Source: Pseudomonas putida (GTDB lineage Bacteria > Pseudomonadota > Gammaproteobacteria > Pseudomonadales > Pseudomonadaceae). Taken from it: a DNA stretch of 64,000 nucleotides. Position numbers and translations under genes: made by a program. Below, piece by piece: positions 27,348 through 35,500 of the stretch (position 1 is its first letter; each line of letters opens with the position of its first letter). Below the pieces are notes generated by a model, which saw nothing but the letters and a program-made list of their open reading frames with translations, made no database searches and was not told where the DNA came from. The stretch spans positions 2,790,001 to 2,854,000 of the forward strand of contig NZ_CP026115.2 in the NCBI RefSeq assembly GCF_009883635.2, read 5' to 3'.

Positions 27348-27977
27348 ATGAGCAAATTCACCTACAACCGCCTGAACAAAGACGACGCCGCTGTCCTGCT
27401 GGTCGATCACCAGGCGGGCCTGCTGTCCCTGGTGCGCGACATCGAGCCGGACAAGTTCAAGAACAACGTGCTGGCCCTGGCGGACCTGGCCAAGTTCTTC
27501 AACCTGCCGACCATCCTTACCACCAGCTTTGAGCAAGGCCCCAACGGCCCGCTGGTGCCAGAGCTGAAGGAACTGTTCCCGGATGCGCCGTACATCGCCC
27601 GCCCAGGGCAGATCAATGCCTGGGACAACGAAGACTTCGTCAAGGCGGTGAAGGCTACTGGCAAGAAACAGCTGATCATTGCGGGTGTGGTTACCGAGGT
27701 CTGCGTGGCATTCCCGGCGCTGGCTGCCCTGGAAGAAGAGTTTGAAGTGTTCGTGGTGACCGATGCTTCCGGCACGTTCAACGAAATGACTCGTGATGCT
27801 GCCCATGACCGCATGAGCCGCGCCGGTGCCCAGCTGATGACCTGGTTCGGCGTGGCCTGTGAACTGCACCGCGACTGGCGCAACGACATTGAAGGGCTGG
27901 CGGCGCTGTGCTCCAACCATATTCCGGATTATCGGAACCTGATGACCAGCTATAACGCGTTGACTGCAGGTAAGTAA
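27348..27977 (+). CDS. YcaC-type isochorismatase-family hydrolase, paralogue 2
   Basis: A 209-residue cysteine hydrolase, 93% identical to paralogue 1 by eye. The same Asp20 (LLVDHQ) and Cys119 (TEVCVAF) are present, and the sequence runs in register along its whole length. It is a single-gene transcript, opposite a LysR regulator and ended by a terminator at 28003. Such proteins form octameric or larger rings in E. coli; the substrate is unknown. Confidence 0.92.
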   Translation: MSKFTYNRLNKDDAAVLLVDHQAGLLSLVRDIEPDKFKNNVLALADLAKFFNLPTILTTSFEQGPNGPLVPELKELFPDAPYIARPGQINAWDNEDFVKAVKATGKKQLIIAGVVTEVCVAFPALAALEEEFEVFVVTDASGTFNEMTRDAAHDRMSRAGAQLMTWFGVACELHRDWRNDIEGLAALCSNHIPDYRNLMTSYNALTAGK

Positions 27978-28002
27978 TAGCAGCAGATTTCTGAATAAAA
28001 GA

Positions 28003-28034
28003 GGCCGACCCCGATTGCGGGGTCGGCCTTTTTC
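28003..28034 (+). terminator. intrinsic terminator after ycaC-like gene 2
   Basis: AGGCCGACCCC-GATTGC-GGGGTCGGCCT followed by a T run. Confidence 0.92.
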
Positions 28035-28121
28035 GTTTGGCTGTGTGATGGCAGCGATGTGTCCGCCTGGAGGCAGTGTCAGGGCTGACAGGTGTATGCC
28101 TTGATATTTATGGCGCCTATA

Positions 28122-28348
28122 AGATCGAGCGCCGCCCGCGCGGCGCATCGCGAGCTGTTGCTCGCTCCTACGTTTGTTTCGGGCCAGTAACGCCTGTGAC
28201 TGGCGCGCGCGACCGCCTTGTTGGTACGACGCGATATCGAGACATGCACCAAGGCGGTCGCGCGCCAATGCCACAGAAATGATTGGCCCGAAACAGACGT
28301 AGGAGCGAGCGACAGCTCGCGATGCGCCGCGCGGGCGGCGCTCGATCT
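28122..28348. repeat. 227-bp nested palindromic element
   Basis: The outer arms are about 65 bp and nearly perfect (from AGATCGAGCGCCGCCCGCGC at 28122 to its mirror ending in GCGGGCGGCGCTCGATCT at 28348). Inside lies a second inverted pair, TGGCGCGCGCGACCGCCTTG (28201-28220) and CAAGGCGGTCGCGCGCCA (28250-28267). It fills most of the 470-bp gap between ycaC-like gene 2 and the Kef-type antiporter. No coding sequence is seen. It resembles two nested REP or MITE units. Confidence 0.75.
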
Positions 28349-28449
28349 CACAGGCGAAGTAAATACCCCGATGAACACCTCTGCGCCCAGATCGCTATTA
28401 ACTGACTGGCATTAGGCCTAAGCCCTCTTCTGGTTTCTGTGTTCTTGCC

Positions 28450-30237
28450 CTAATCAGCATCCGAATCAAACAACCGCGCCAACTCCACCCGCGCCTCCTT
28501 GGCCGTCTGCATCACCTTGGCCCGGTCATCGCGCACGAGCCCCTGAGCCTCCAGCACTTCCTCGTCGTGTTGGGCAAACCGCTCGATCCGGTCCGCCGCC
28601 TGCTCGTCGCTCAAGCCCAGCCCGACCAGCGCCCGGCGGGTCATCTCCAGGCTGGAGTAGAACGTCTCGCGAATCGGCTCGGCCCCGACATCCGCCAGCT
28701 TGTGCACATGCTGGCGGTTACGCGCCCGGGCCAGCACTTTCAGGTGCGGGTACTGGCGCTTTACCCGTTCAGCGGTATGGATGGCGGCTTCAGGGTCATC
28801 GATGGTGATGATGAAGTACTCCGCCTCACCGACCTTGGCCGCATGCAGCACCTCGGGGCGCAGAGGGTCGCCGTAGAACACCGGCACCTGCTCGAACATG
28901 CGCGTCATTTCGATGGTGTCCACCGAGGTTTCCAGGGCAATGAACGGGATCTTCTGTGCCCGCAGGATGCGCGCGACGATCTGGCCCATGCGGCCCATGC
29001 CGACGATCACCACCCGCGGCGTGCCGGCGTCGATGGTCTTGTACTGCTCGGGCACTTCACGCGCCGGTTGCGGGCGTTTCAGGGCGCGGGCGCAGCCGAG
29101 CATCAGCAGCGGGGTGATAGCCATCGACAACGTAATGGTCATCAGCAGCAGGTCGTAGGTCTGGGTGTCGAACAGGCCCTGGTCCTTGCCCAGCTTGAAC
29201 ACCACGAAGGCGAACTCGCCACCGGCCGCCAGCACCATGCCCAGGCGCAGCGCGCTGGCGCTGTTGAGGCCACCGGCCAAGCGGCCGACGCCGATCAGCA
29301 GGGCCAGCTTCACCGCCACCAGCAGCAGAGTCAGGCCCAGCAGCACCAGTGGCATTTCCAGCAGCAGGCTCAGGTTGGCGCCCATGCCGACGCTGATGAA
29401 GAACAGTCCCAGCAGCAGGCCCTTGAACGGTTCGATCTGTGATTCAAGCTCGTGACGGTACTCCGAGTCGGCCAGCAACAGGCCGGCGAGGAAGGCGCCC
29501 AGGGCCATGGAAATGCCGGCTTCTTCCATCAGCCAGGCGGTACCGATTACCACCAGCAGCGCGGTGGCGGTGGACACTTCCGGCAGGCCGGTGCGGGCCA
29601 CGGTGCGGAACACCGGGCGCAGCAGGTAGCGGCCGCCGATGATGACCACGGCGATGCTGGCAAATACCTTCAGGCCGTGTTGCAGGCTGTCGCCGTGGCT
29701 GGTGTCGGGGCCGCTGGCGGCCAGCAACGGGACCAGGGCGATCAGCGGGATGGCGGCGATGTCCTGGAACAGCAGGATGGCGAACGCCAGGCGGCCATGG
29801 GGCGCGTTGAGCTGCTTGGTTTCGGCCAGGCTTTGCAGGCCGAGGGCAGTGGATGACAGCGCCAGGCCCAGGCCGAGCACGACTGCTGCGGGGAGCGACT
29901 GGCCGAAGCCGAACAGGGCGATGGCGCCGATCACCGCGCCGGTCAGCAGCACCTGGGCAGTACCGACGCCGAACACCGACTTGCGCATCAGCCACAGACG
30001 CTTGGGTGACAGCTCAAGGCCGATGATGAACAGCAACAGGACCACGCCCAGTTCGGAAATGTGCGCGACGCTCTCGGTATCGCGGATCAGGCCCAGGGCC
30101 TGGGGGCCGATGGCCACGCCGGCGAGCAGGTAACCGATCACGGCTCCCAATTGCAGGCGCTTGGCCAGTGGGACGGCGACGACCGCGGCGAGCAGGAAGA
30201 TCACCGCGGTTTGCAGAAGGCTGCCTTCGTGTGGCAT
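28450..30237 (-). CDS. monovalent cation:proton antiporter-2 (KefB/KefC type)
   Basis: A 595-residue potassium/proton antiporter of the CPA2 family. A membrane domain of about 380 residues (GVVLLLFIIGLELSPKRLWL, GFGQSLPAAVVLGLGLALSS) is followed by a TrkA-N NAD-binding domain (RVVIVGMGRMGQIVARILRA) that in Kef proteins binds glutathione adducts or nucleotides. It may protect against electrophiles by acidifying the cytoplasm. I chose the ATG at 30237 (MPHEGSLLQTAVIFLL); ATG 30252 is also possible. No KefF/KefG-like partner is adjacent. Confidence 0.88.
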   Translation of the reverse strand: MPHEGSLLQTAVIFLLAAVVAVPLAKRLQLGAVIGYLLAGVAIGPQALGLIRDTESVAHISELGVVLLLFIIGLELSPKRLWLMRKSVFGVGTAQVLLTGAVIGAIALFGFGQSLPAAVVLGLGLALSSTALGLQSLAETKQLNAPHGRLAFAILLFQDIAAIPLIALVPLLAASGPDTSHGDSLQHGLKVFASIAVVIIGGRYLLRPVFRTVARTGLPEVSTATALLVVIGTAWLMEEAGISMALGAFLAGLLLADSEYRHELESQIEPFKGLLLGLFFISVGMGANLSLLLEMPLVLLGLTLLLVAVKLALLIGVGRLAGGLNSASALRLGMVLAAGGEFAFVVFKLGKDQGLFDTQTYDLLLMTITLSMAITPLLMLGCARALKRPQPAREVPEQYKTIDAGTPRVVIVGMGRMGQIVARILRAQKIPFIALETSVDTIEMTRMFEQVPVFYGDPLRPEVLHAAKVGEAEYFIITIDDPEAAIHTAERVKRQYPHLKVLARARNRQHVHKLADVGAEPIRETFYSSLEMTRRALVGLGLSDEQAADRIERFAQHDEEVLEAQGLVRDDRAKVMQTAKEARVELARLFDSDAD

Positions 30238-30375
30238 TGGCTCGTACTCCATGAGCTGCCGGGGCAGCGTTTGAACAGTTTGGCGGACAATTCTGGGGAA
30301 TGTGCAGGAGTCAGACAATCTGCCCGGATGGAGAAACATTGTCCCGGGAAATGAGACAACCTGTGCTCATTTGAC

Positions 30376-31350
30376 TCAAGCCTCGCCAAACTGCGCCCGA
30401 TACTGCGCCGGTGTCATGCCGATCCGCTCGCAGAACACCTTTCTCATATGCCGGTCACTGCCAAACCCGCAGCGCGCCGCCACCACCTTCAATGGCAGCT
30501 CGCCGCATTCGAGCAGCTTGCGCGACTGGTCGATCCGCGCATTCTGCAGGTACTGCAGCGGCGTGATCCCGACCTCACGCTGAAAGGTCCGGGCAAAGTT
30601 GCGCCCGCTCATGGCCACCAGGTCGGCCATCTTCTGCACGGTGAACGCCTGGTCGATGTGGTCGACGATATAGGCCTGCACCCGGGCAATCGGCGAGTCA
30701 TCCCGCGGTACGGCGGCCAGCAGCGGTCCGTAAGGCGTCTGCCCGCCCTGGCGATGACGGGCGACCAGCAGCACCTTGGCCACTTCCAGGGCCAGGGCCT
30801 TGCCGTGGTCCTCGGCCACCAGCGCCAGCGCCAGGTCGATGCCTGCGGTGATCCCTCCCGAGGTGATCAGGCACCGGTCGATCACGTAGATCTGCTCGGT
30901 CTCGACCTTGGCCTCGGGAAAGGCCTGGGCCAGGCGCTCCACGTAGTTCCAGTGGGTGGTGCAGCGATAGCCGCCGAGCAACCCGGCACGCCCGAGCAAG
31001 AACACCCCGGTGCAGATCGCGCCGAAGCGCCGGGCCTGTTGCACGGCCTGGGGCAGCCAGCGCTCGATCGCCGGCAGGGCGACGTGGTAGGCCCCCGGCC
31101 CCCCTGGTACCAGCAACAGGTCGACGCTGGCCGGCAATTGCTCCAGGCGCAGATCGGCCACGACCTTCAGGCCGCATGAGCCGCGAATGGTCCCTTGGCC
31201 TTCGGCCACGGTCACCAACCGATAATGTTTGTCTGCGGGCAAGAACCGATTGGCGATGGCAAAGGCATCCATCGGCCCGGTTACGTCCAGCAATAGCACG
31301 TCGTTGAACAGCACCATGGCCACGGTTCGATGAGCGCGATTTTCCTGCAT
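30376..31350 (-). CDS. GlxA-family AraC regulator with DJ-1/PfpI domain
   Basis: A 324-residue transcription factor. The N-terminal DJ-1/PfpI-like domain (VAMVLFNDVLLLDVTGPMDA; cysteine in the nucleophile position in AICTGVFLLG) is followed by an AraC helix-turn-helix domain at the C-terminus (FTVQKMADLVAMSGRNFART, CGFGSDRHMRKVF). Such proteins sense small metabolites. The start is uncertain: ATG 31350, with AAGGG upstream, or ATG 31383. It is divergent from a stand-alone AraC domain gene. Confidence 0.85.
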   Translation of the reverse strand: MQENRAHRTVAMVLFNDVLLLDVTGPMDAFAIANRFLPADKHYRLVTVAEGQGTIRGSCGLKVVADLRLEQLPASVDLLLVPGGPGAYHVALPAIERWLPQAVQQARRFGAICTGVFLLGRAGLLGGYRCTTHWNYVERLAQAFPEAKVETEQIYVIDRCLITSGGITAGIDLALALVAEDHGKALALEVAKVLLVARHRQGGQTPYGPLLAAVPRDDSPIARVQAYIVDHIDQAFTVQKMADLVAMSGRNFARTFQREVGITPLQYLQNARIDQSRKLLECGELPLKVVAARCGFGSDRHMRKVFCERIGMTPAQYRAQFGEA

Positions 31351-31482
31351 ACCCCATAGCCCTTCGTATCCTGAGCACTGCATCTTAGGGCAGCGCTGCA
31401 CAATTAAGAACAATTCAGCTTTGGCTCAGGACTTTGTCACAGGCTGGCGGCGAGACTTTCTCCATTGAACAGGAGAGTCGCC

Positions 31483-31845
31483 ATGCACCCTGGGACGCCC
31501 CAAGAGCCACTGCCAACCCCCGGCGCGCTGACGCCCGCGCGGTTGCGCCAAGCCAAGGAACTGATGCTGCGCAGCTCGCTGTCGATCATCGAGATCGCGG
31601 CTGTGTGCAACCTCACCCGCAGCCATTTCTCCCGTGCCTTCAAGGTCAACACCGGCCTGTCGCCCCAGGCCTGGCGCCTGCTGGCGCGCATGGAAAAGGC
31701 CAAGCGCCTGCTCGTCACCGAGGCACCGATCACCCACGTGAGCCTGGAGTGCGGCTTCTGCGACCAGGCCCATTTCACCCGGGCCTTCAGCCGCCTGGTC
31801 GGCCAGCCGCCCAAGGCTTGGCGCCAGGCGCAGGCATTTTCTTAA
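31483..31845 (+). CDS. stand-alone AraC-type DNA-binding protein
   Basis: A 120-residue protein that is only the double helix-turn-helix domain of AraC regulators (LSIIEIAAVCNLTRSHFSRA in the first motif, THVSLECGFCDQAHFTRAFS in the second). No sensor domain is present. AGGAG lies before the ATG at 31483, and the gene has intact ends, so it appears functional. It is 72 bp upstream of ycaC-like gene 3 and on the same strand, so it may control that gene and perhaps be cotranscribed with it. Confidence 0.85.
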   Translation: MHPGTPQEPLPTPGALTPARLRQAKELMLRSSLSIIEIAAVCNLTRSHFSRAFKVNTGLSPQAWRLLARMEKAKRLLVTEAPITHVSLECGFCDQAHFTRAFSRLVGQPPKAWRQAQAFS

Positions 31846-31853
31846 GCCGGATC

Positions 31854-31867
31854 TATCCGCTGGGATA
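31854..31867. promoter_or_regulatory. TATCC-N4-GGATA palindrome upstream of ycaC-like gene 3
   Basis: TATCCGCTGGGATA lies 50 bp before the start of ycaC-like gene 3. The same architecture, TATCCCTCGGGATA, lies at 37794-37807 upstream of the two-domain response regulator gene. A shared operator is a reasonable inference. Confidence 0.5.
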
Positions 31868-31917
31868 AGCCTTTAGGTAAGTCCTGGCCCGTTTTCCCAA
31901 CCCAAGGAGTCACCCCC

Positions 31918-32544
31918 ATGAGCCAACCTGATTACAAGCGCCTGAACAAAGACGACGCCGTGGTGCTGCTGGTCGACCACCAGACTGGCCTGATCTCGCT
32001 GGTACAGGACTTCTCGCCCAACGAATTCAAGAATAACGTCCTGGCCCTGGGCGACCTGGCCAAGTTCTTCGGCCTGCCGACCATTCTCACCACCAGCTTC
32101 GAGCAAGGCCCCAACGGCCCGCTGGTGCCGGAGTTGAAAGAGATGTTCCCGGACGCGCCGTACATTGCTCGCCCAGGCCAGATCAATGCCTGGGACAACG
32201 AGGACTTCGTCAAGGCGATCAAGGCCACTGGCCGCAAGCAGCTGATCATTGCCGGTGTGGTGACCGATGTATGCGTGGCCTTCCCGACCCTGTCGGCATT
32301 GGCTGAGGGCTTTGAAGTGTTCGTGGTGACCGATGCCTCGGGCACCTTCAACGAGACCGTGCAGCAGGCGGCATGGGTGCGCATGACCCAGGCGGGTGCG
32401 CAGATGATGAACTGGTTCTCGGTGGCCTGTGAGCTGCACCGTGACTGGCGCAACGACATCGAAGGGCTAGGTAACCTGCTGTCGCAGCGGATCCCCAACT
32501 ACCGCAACCTGATGAACAGCTATGCGGCGTTGAGCGCTCGCTGA
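31918..32544 (+). CDS. YcaC-type isochorismatase-family hydrolase, paralogue 3
   Basis: A 208-residue member of the same family as the genes at 16936 and 27348, but more distant (about four fifths identical to paralogue 2 by eye). The Asp (LLVDHQ) and Cys (VVTDVCVAFP) are kept. Its upstream region is unrelated to that of the other two copies and holds the TATCC-N4-GGATA palindrome. AAGGAG precedes the ATG. A bidirectional terminator separates it from the giant kinase gene. Confidence 0.91.
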   Translation: MSQPDYKRLNKDDAVVLLVDHQTGLISLVQDFSPNEFKNNVLALGDLAKFFGLPTILTTSFEQGPNGPLVPELKEMFPDAPYIARPGQINAWDNEDFVKAIKATGRKQLIIAGVVTDVCVAFPTLSALAEGFEVFVVTDASGTFNETVQQAAWVRMTQAGAQMMNWFSVACELHRDWRNDIEGLGNLLSQRIPNYRNLMNSYAALSAR

Positions 32545-32550
32545 TGCAAA

Positions 32551-32598
32551 CCTGTTCCGGCCCTTTCGCAGGCAAGCCCGCGAAAGGGCCGGAACAGG
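32551..32598. terminator. bidirectional hairpin terminator with REP-like core
   Basis: CCTGTTCCGGCCCTTTCGC and its exact complement form a 19-bp stem with a 10-base loop, between the convergent ycaC-like gene 3 and giant kinase gene. The right arm overlaps the kinase stop region by a base or so. Confidence 0.8.
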
Positions 32599-35500
32599 CT
32601 ACGAACGATTCACAGGCAGCGTGAAGCGAATCCGGCAGCCGCCAAACGCCGACTCCAGCGCCTGCAACTGCCCACCATGGGCCTGCACCACCGAACTGCA
32701 GATCGCCAGCCCCATCCCCAACCCTTCGTCCTTGGTGGTATGAAACGCGTCAAACACATGCACCCGCTCATCCACCGAGATGCCGGGCCCGTTGTCGTCC
32801 ACGCAGATTTCCACCACGTCTGCACCCACTGCAGATGAAATCCGCAACACGCCATCACTGCGATACCCGGCCAGGGCATCCAGCGCATTGGTGATCAGGT
32901 TGAATACCAGCTGCTGCAACTGCACCGGGTCGGCCATCACGCTCACTCCTGCCTGCAATCGGGTCTGTACCTCGACCAGATGCTTGGCGGCATCGGCCGA
33001 GGTCAGGCGCAGTACCTCGCGAATCAGCTCGTCGACCTTTACGGCCTTGAGCTGCATTGGCGACTGTTTGGCCAGCGAGCGCAGTGCGCGGACGATGTTG
33101 GCGGCGCGTTCGCTGTCATTGCGGATGTCTTCCAGGCCGGCAATCGCCTCTTCCAGGTTGGGCTCGGCGCGCTTGAGCCAACGCAGGCTGGCCGCAGCGT
33201 TGGAGGCAATGCCCAACAGCGGCTGGCTGATCTCGTGGGCAATGGACGCCGACAGCTCGTTCATCACCTGCAAGTGGGCACTGCGCGCAAGTTCGGCGCG
33301 TGATCGGCGCAGTTCTTCTTCCATTTGCGCCCGGGCCTGGTTGTCCTCGGCCAGGCGTGTATAGAACTTGGCCGTCTGCAGTGACACGGCCGCCTGCGAG
33401 GCGAGGATCTCCAGCATCGCCAGGCGCTGGCTGCCGAAAAGGTTCGGCACCAGGCGGTTTTCCAGGTACACCAGGCCGATCAGCACGCCCTGGATCACCA
33501 GCGGCAGGCACAGCACCGAACGGGCCTTGCGTGCGTGCAGCTCCTGGCGGAAGGCCTCGGGGCAATCGCTTTGGGCATCATTGAGCACCAGCGGCTTCTT
33601 GGTACGGAGGGTGGCGTTGATGATCGACAGCGGCGCCTGGGTCATGAACTTCTGGCAGTTGTCCATGCTCACGTGCAGCCCTGCATTGTCGATGAAGGCC
33701 AGGGCGGCCATCTGGAATTCGGCGCCGCTGACGATCAGCAGCGCACCGTGATCGGCGCCGGAGTGTTGGGTGAGGTGGCCCATCAGCGTTTCGATCAGGC
33801 CTTCGAGCAGCACTTCCTCGGACAACGCCCGCGCCGCCTCGATACCGGCCTCGAGGTCCAGCTTGGCCTGCTGGGTGGCGCGGTAGGTCTCCTGGACGGG
33901 TTGCGTGCGCAGGAACGGATGCAAGGCCTCCAGCTGCTGCACCTTGCCGGTCGCCCCCCAGATATGGAAGCAGTCGCGGGCAATACGCAGGTGCAGGTTG
34001 GCGCCGGAGATCAGCCCGCTGGGGATGCAGACCTCGGCCAGTTGCTCGTGGGCCAGGGCCTGTTCGTGGATGAAGCCGGCGGCGGTCGCGGCGATCTGCG
34101 CCTGGTCGAAGCAGCGAATGGCCGCCAGGCCGTCGCCTTCGAGCTTGGCAATTACCCCTTCGATCAACAGGAGCTTGCTGCGGAAGGTCACCGGATTGAA
34201 GCCGGCCCAGCGGCCGAAGCGCTCGTGCAGGGCCTGCAGCTCGGCCAGCTTGTCGGCAAGGCTGCCGTGGGCTTCCGGGCTGCCCAGGGCCAGGCCGCGG
34301 AACAGGTGGTAGTCAGCCAGGTTGATATGTGCCGGTGCTGCCCAGGCGTTATCGCCCGCAGCGTTCAGGCTGTGCATGGCTTGCGCGACATTGCCCAGGT
34401 AGAAGGCTGACATGCCGGTGAACAGCTGCTGGAAGAACAACGTGGTGGGTGAATTCACATGCGCGGGCTGGATCGTGCAGGGTGCTCCGCTCAGGCTGGC
34501 GACGAATGCCTGCTGGGCTTGCAGGATCTGCTCGATATCGCTGTAGCCGTAACCGCGCACGGTAGCCAGGCCCTGAGCCACTTCCTCGGCCACTTCCGGC
34601 AGATAGCGGCCCATGAACAGGGAGTCGGAAACCAGATGGTTGCAGGCATAGCAGGTCATGGCCACGTCACCGCTCACGCGTGTCGAGTCGAGTGCTTCCA
34701 GCGCCATGCGGCGGGCGAACTCCATGGGCGAAGTCCAGGCACTGACCTGGTCCAGGGCCAGCAGCGCGCTGGTGAGATCGGCCTCGAAGCCGTGTCGCTC
34801 GATCAGCTTGAGCGCGGCCAGGCAGCAGGCATGGCCGTCGTGGTAGCTGCCGAAGCGCTCGGCGATCATCACCCCGTACCAGGCCAGGCCGTAGGTGCTG
34901 CCTGGGGCGACACCGTGCAACAGCGATAGCTCCATGAGCTTGGCCAGGTGCAGGAAGCAGATATCGTCCTGTACAAAAAACGATGACGACAAGGTGGCCA
35001 GCAAGCCAATGGCAGCCGCTACCTCCTCCGAGTCGGTACGCGGCAGCGACGCCAGGCAATGGCGGCCTTGCTGTTCGATCAGGTCCAGGACATGCGCGTG
35101 GCTGGCTTCCACTTGCTGCGGGTCGACACCGCAAGTCAGGCTGATTCCCAGCAGCTCAAGGCCGTCGACGGCGGTGTTGATGGCGGCCTGGTAATCGCCG
35201 CGCACGGTGTGCAGGCATGCCTGCAGCCGGCATACCCGTACCCGCTCCAGCGTCGAGCGTGCGCGCTGGCGGCATACCATGATCCGCTCTTCGGCTGCAG
35301 CCATGCGCGACAGCTGCAGGTGGCATTCTGCAGCCATGCAGGCGATGGCAAAGGCATGGTTGGCGTGGCTCTGCGGTGTGGCACTCTGGTGCAGCAGCAG
35401 CTCGCATGTTTGCAGGTAGGCCGCAGATTGTTCGTAGGCGCCCGTGTCGCGCGAGCGCAGCGCCGCATCATGCAAAAGCTGCAGGAAAAGGTCGCAGTCA

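Noticed and set aside
31483..31845. The stand-alone AraC domain as a pseudogene fragment
   Set aside because: It has its own ribosome-binding site, an intact frame and complete helix-turn-helix pair, so it is kept as a gene.
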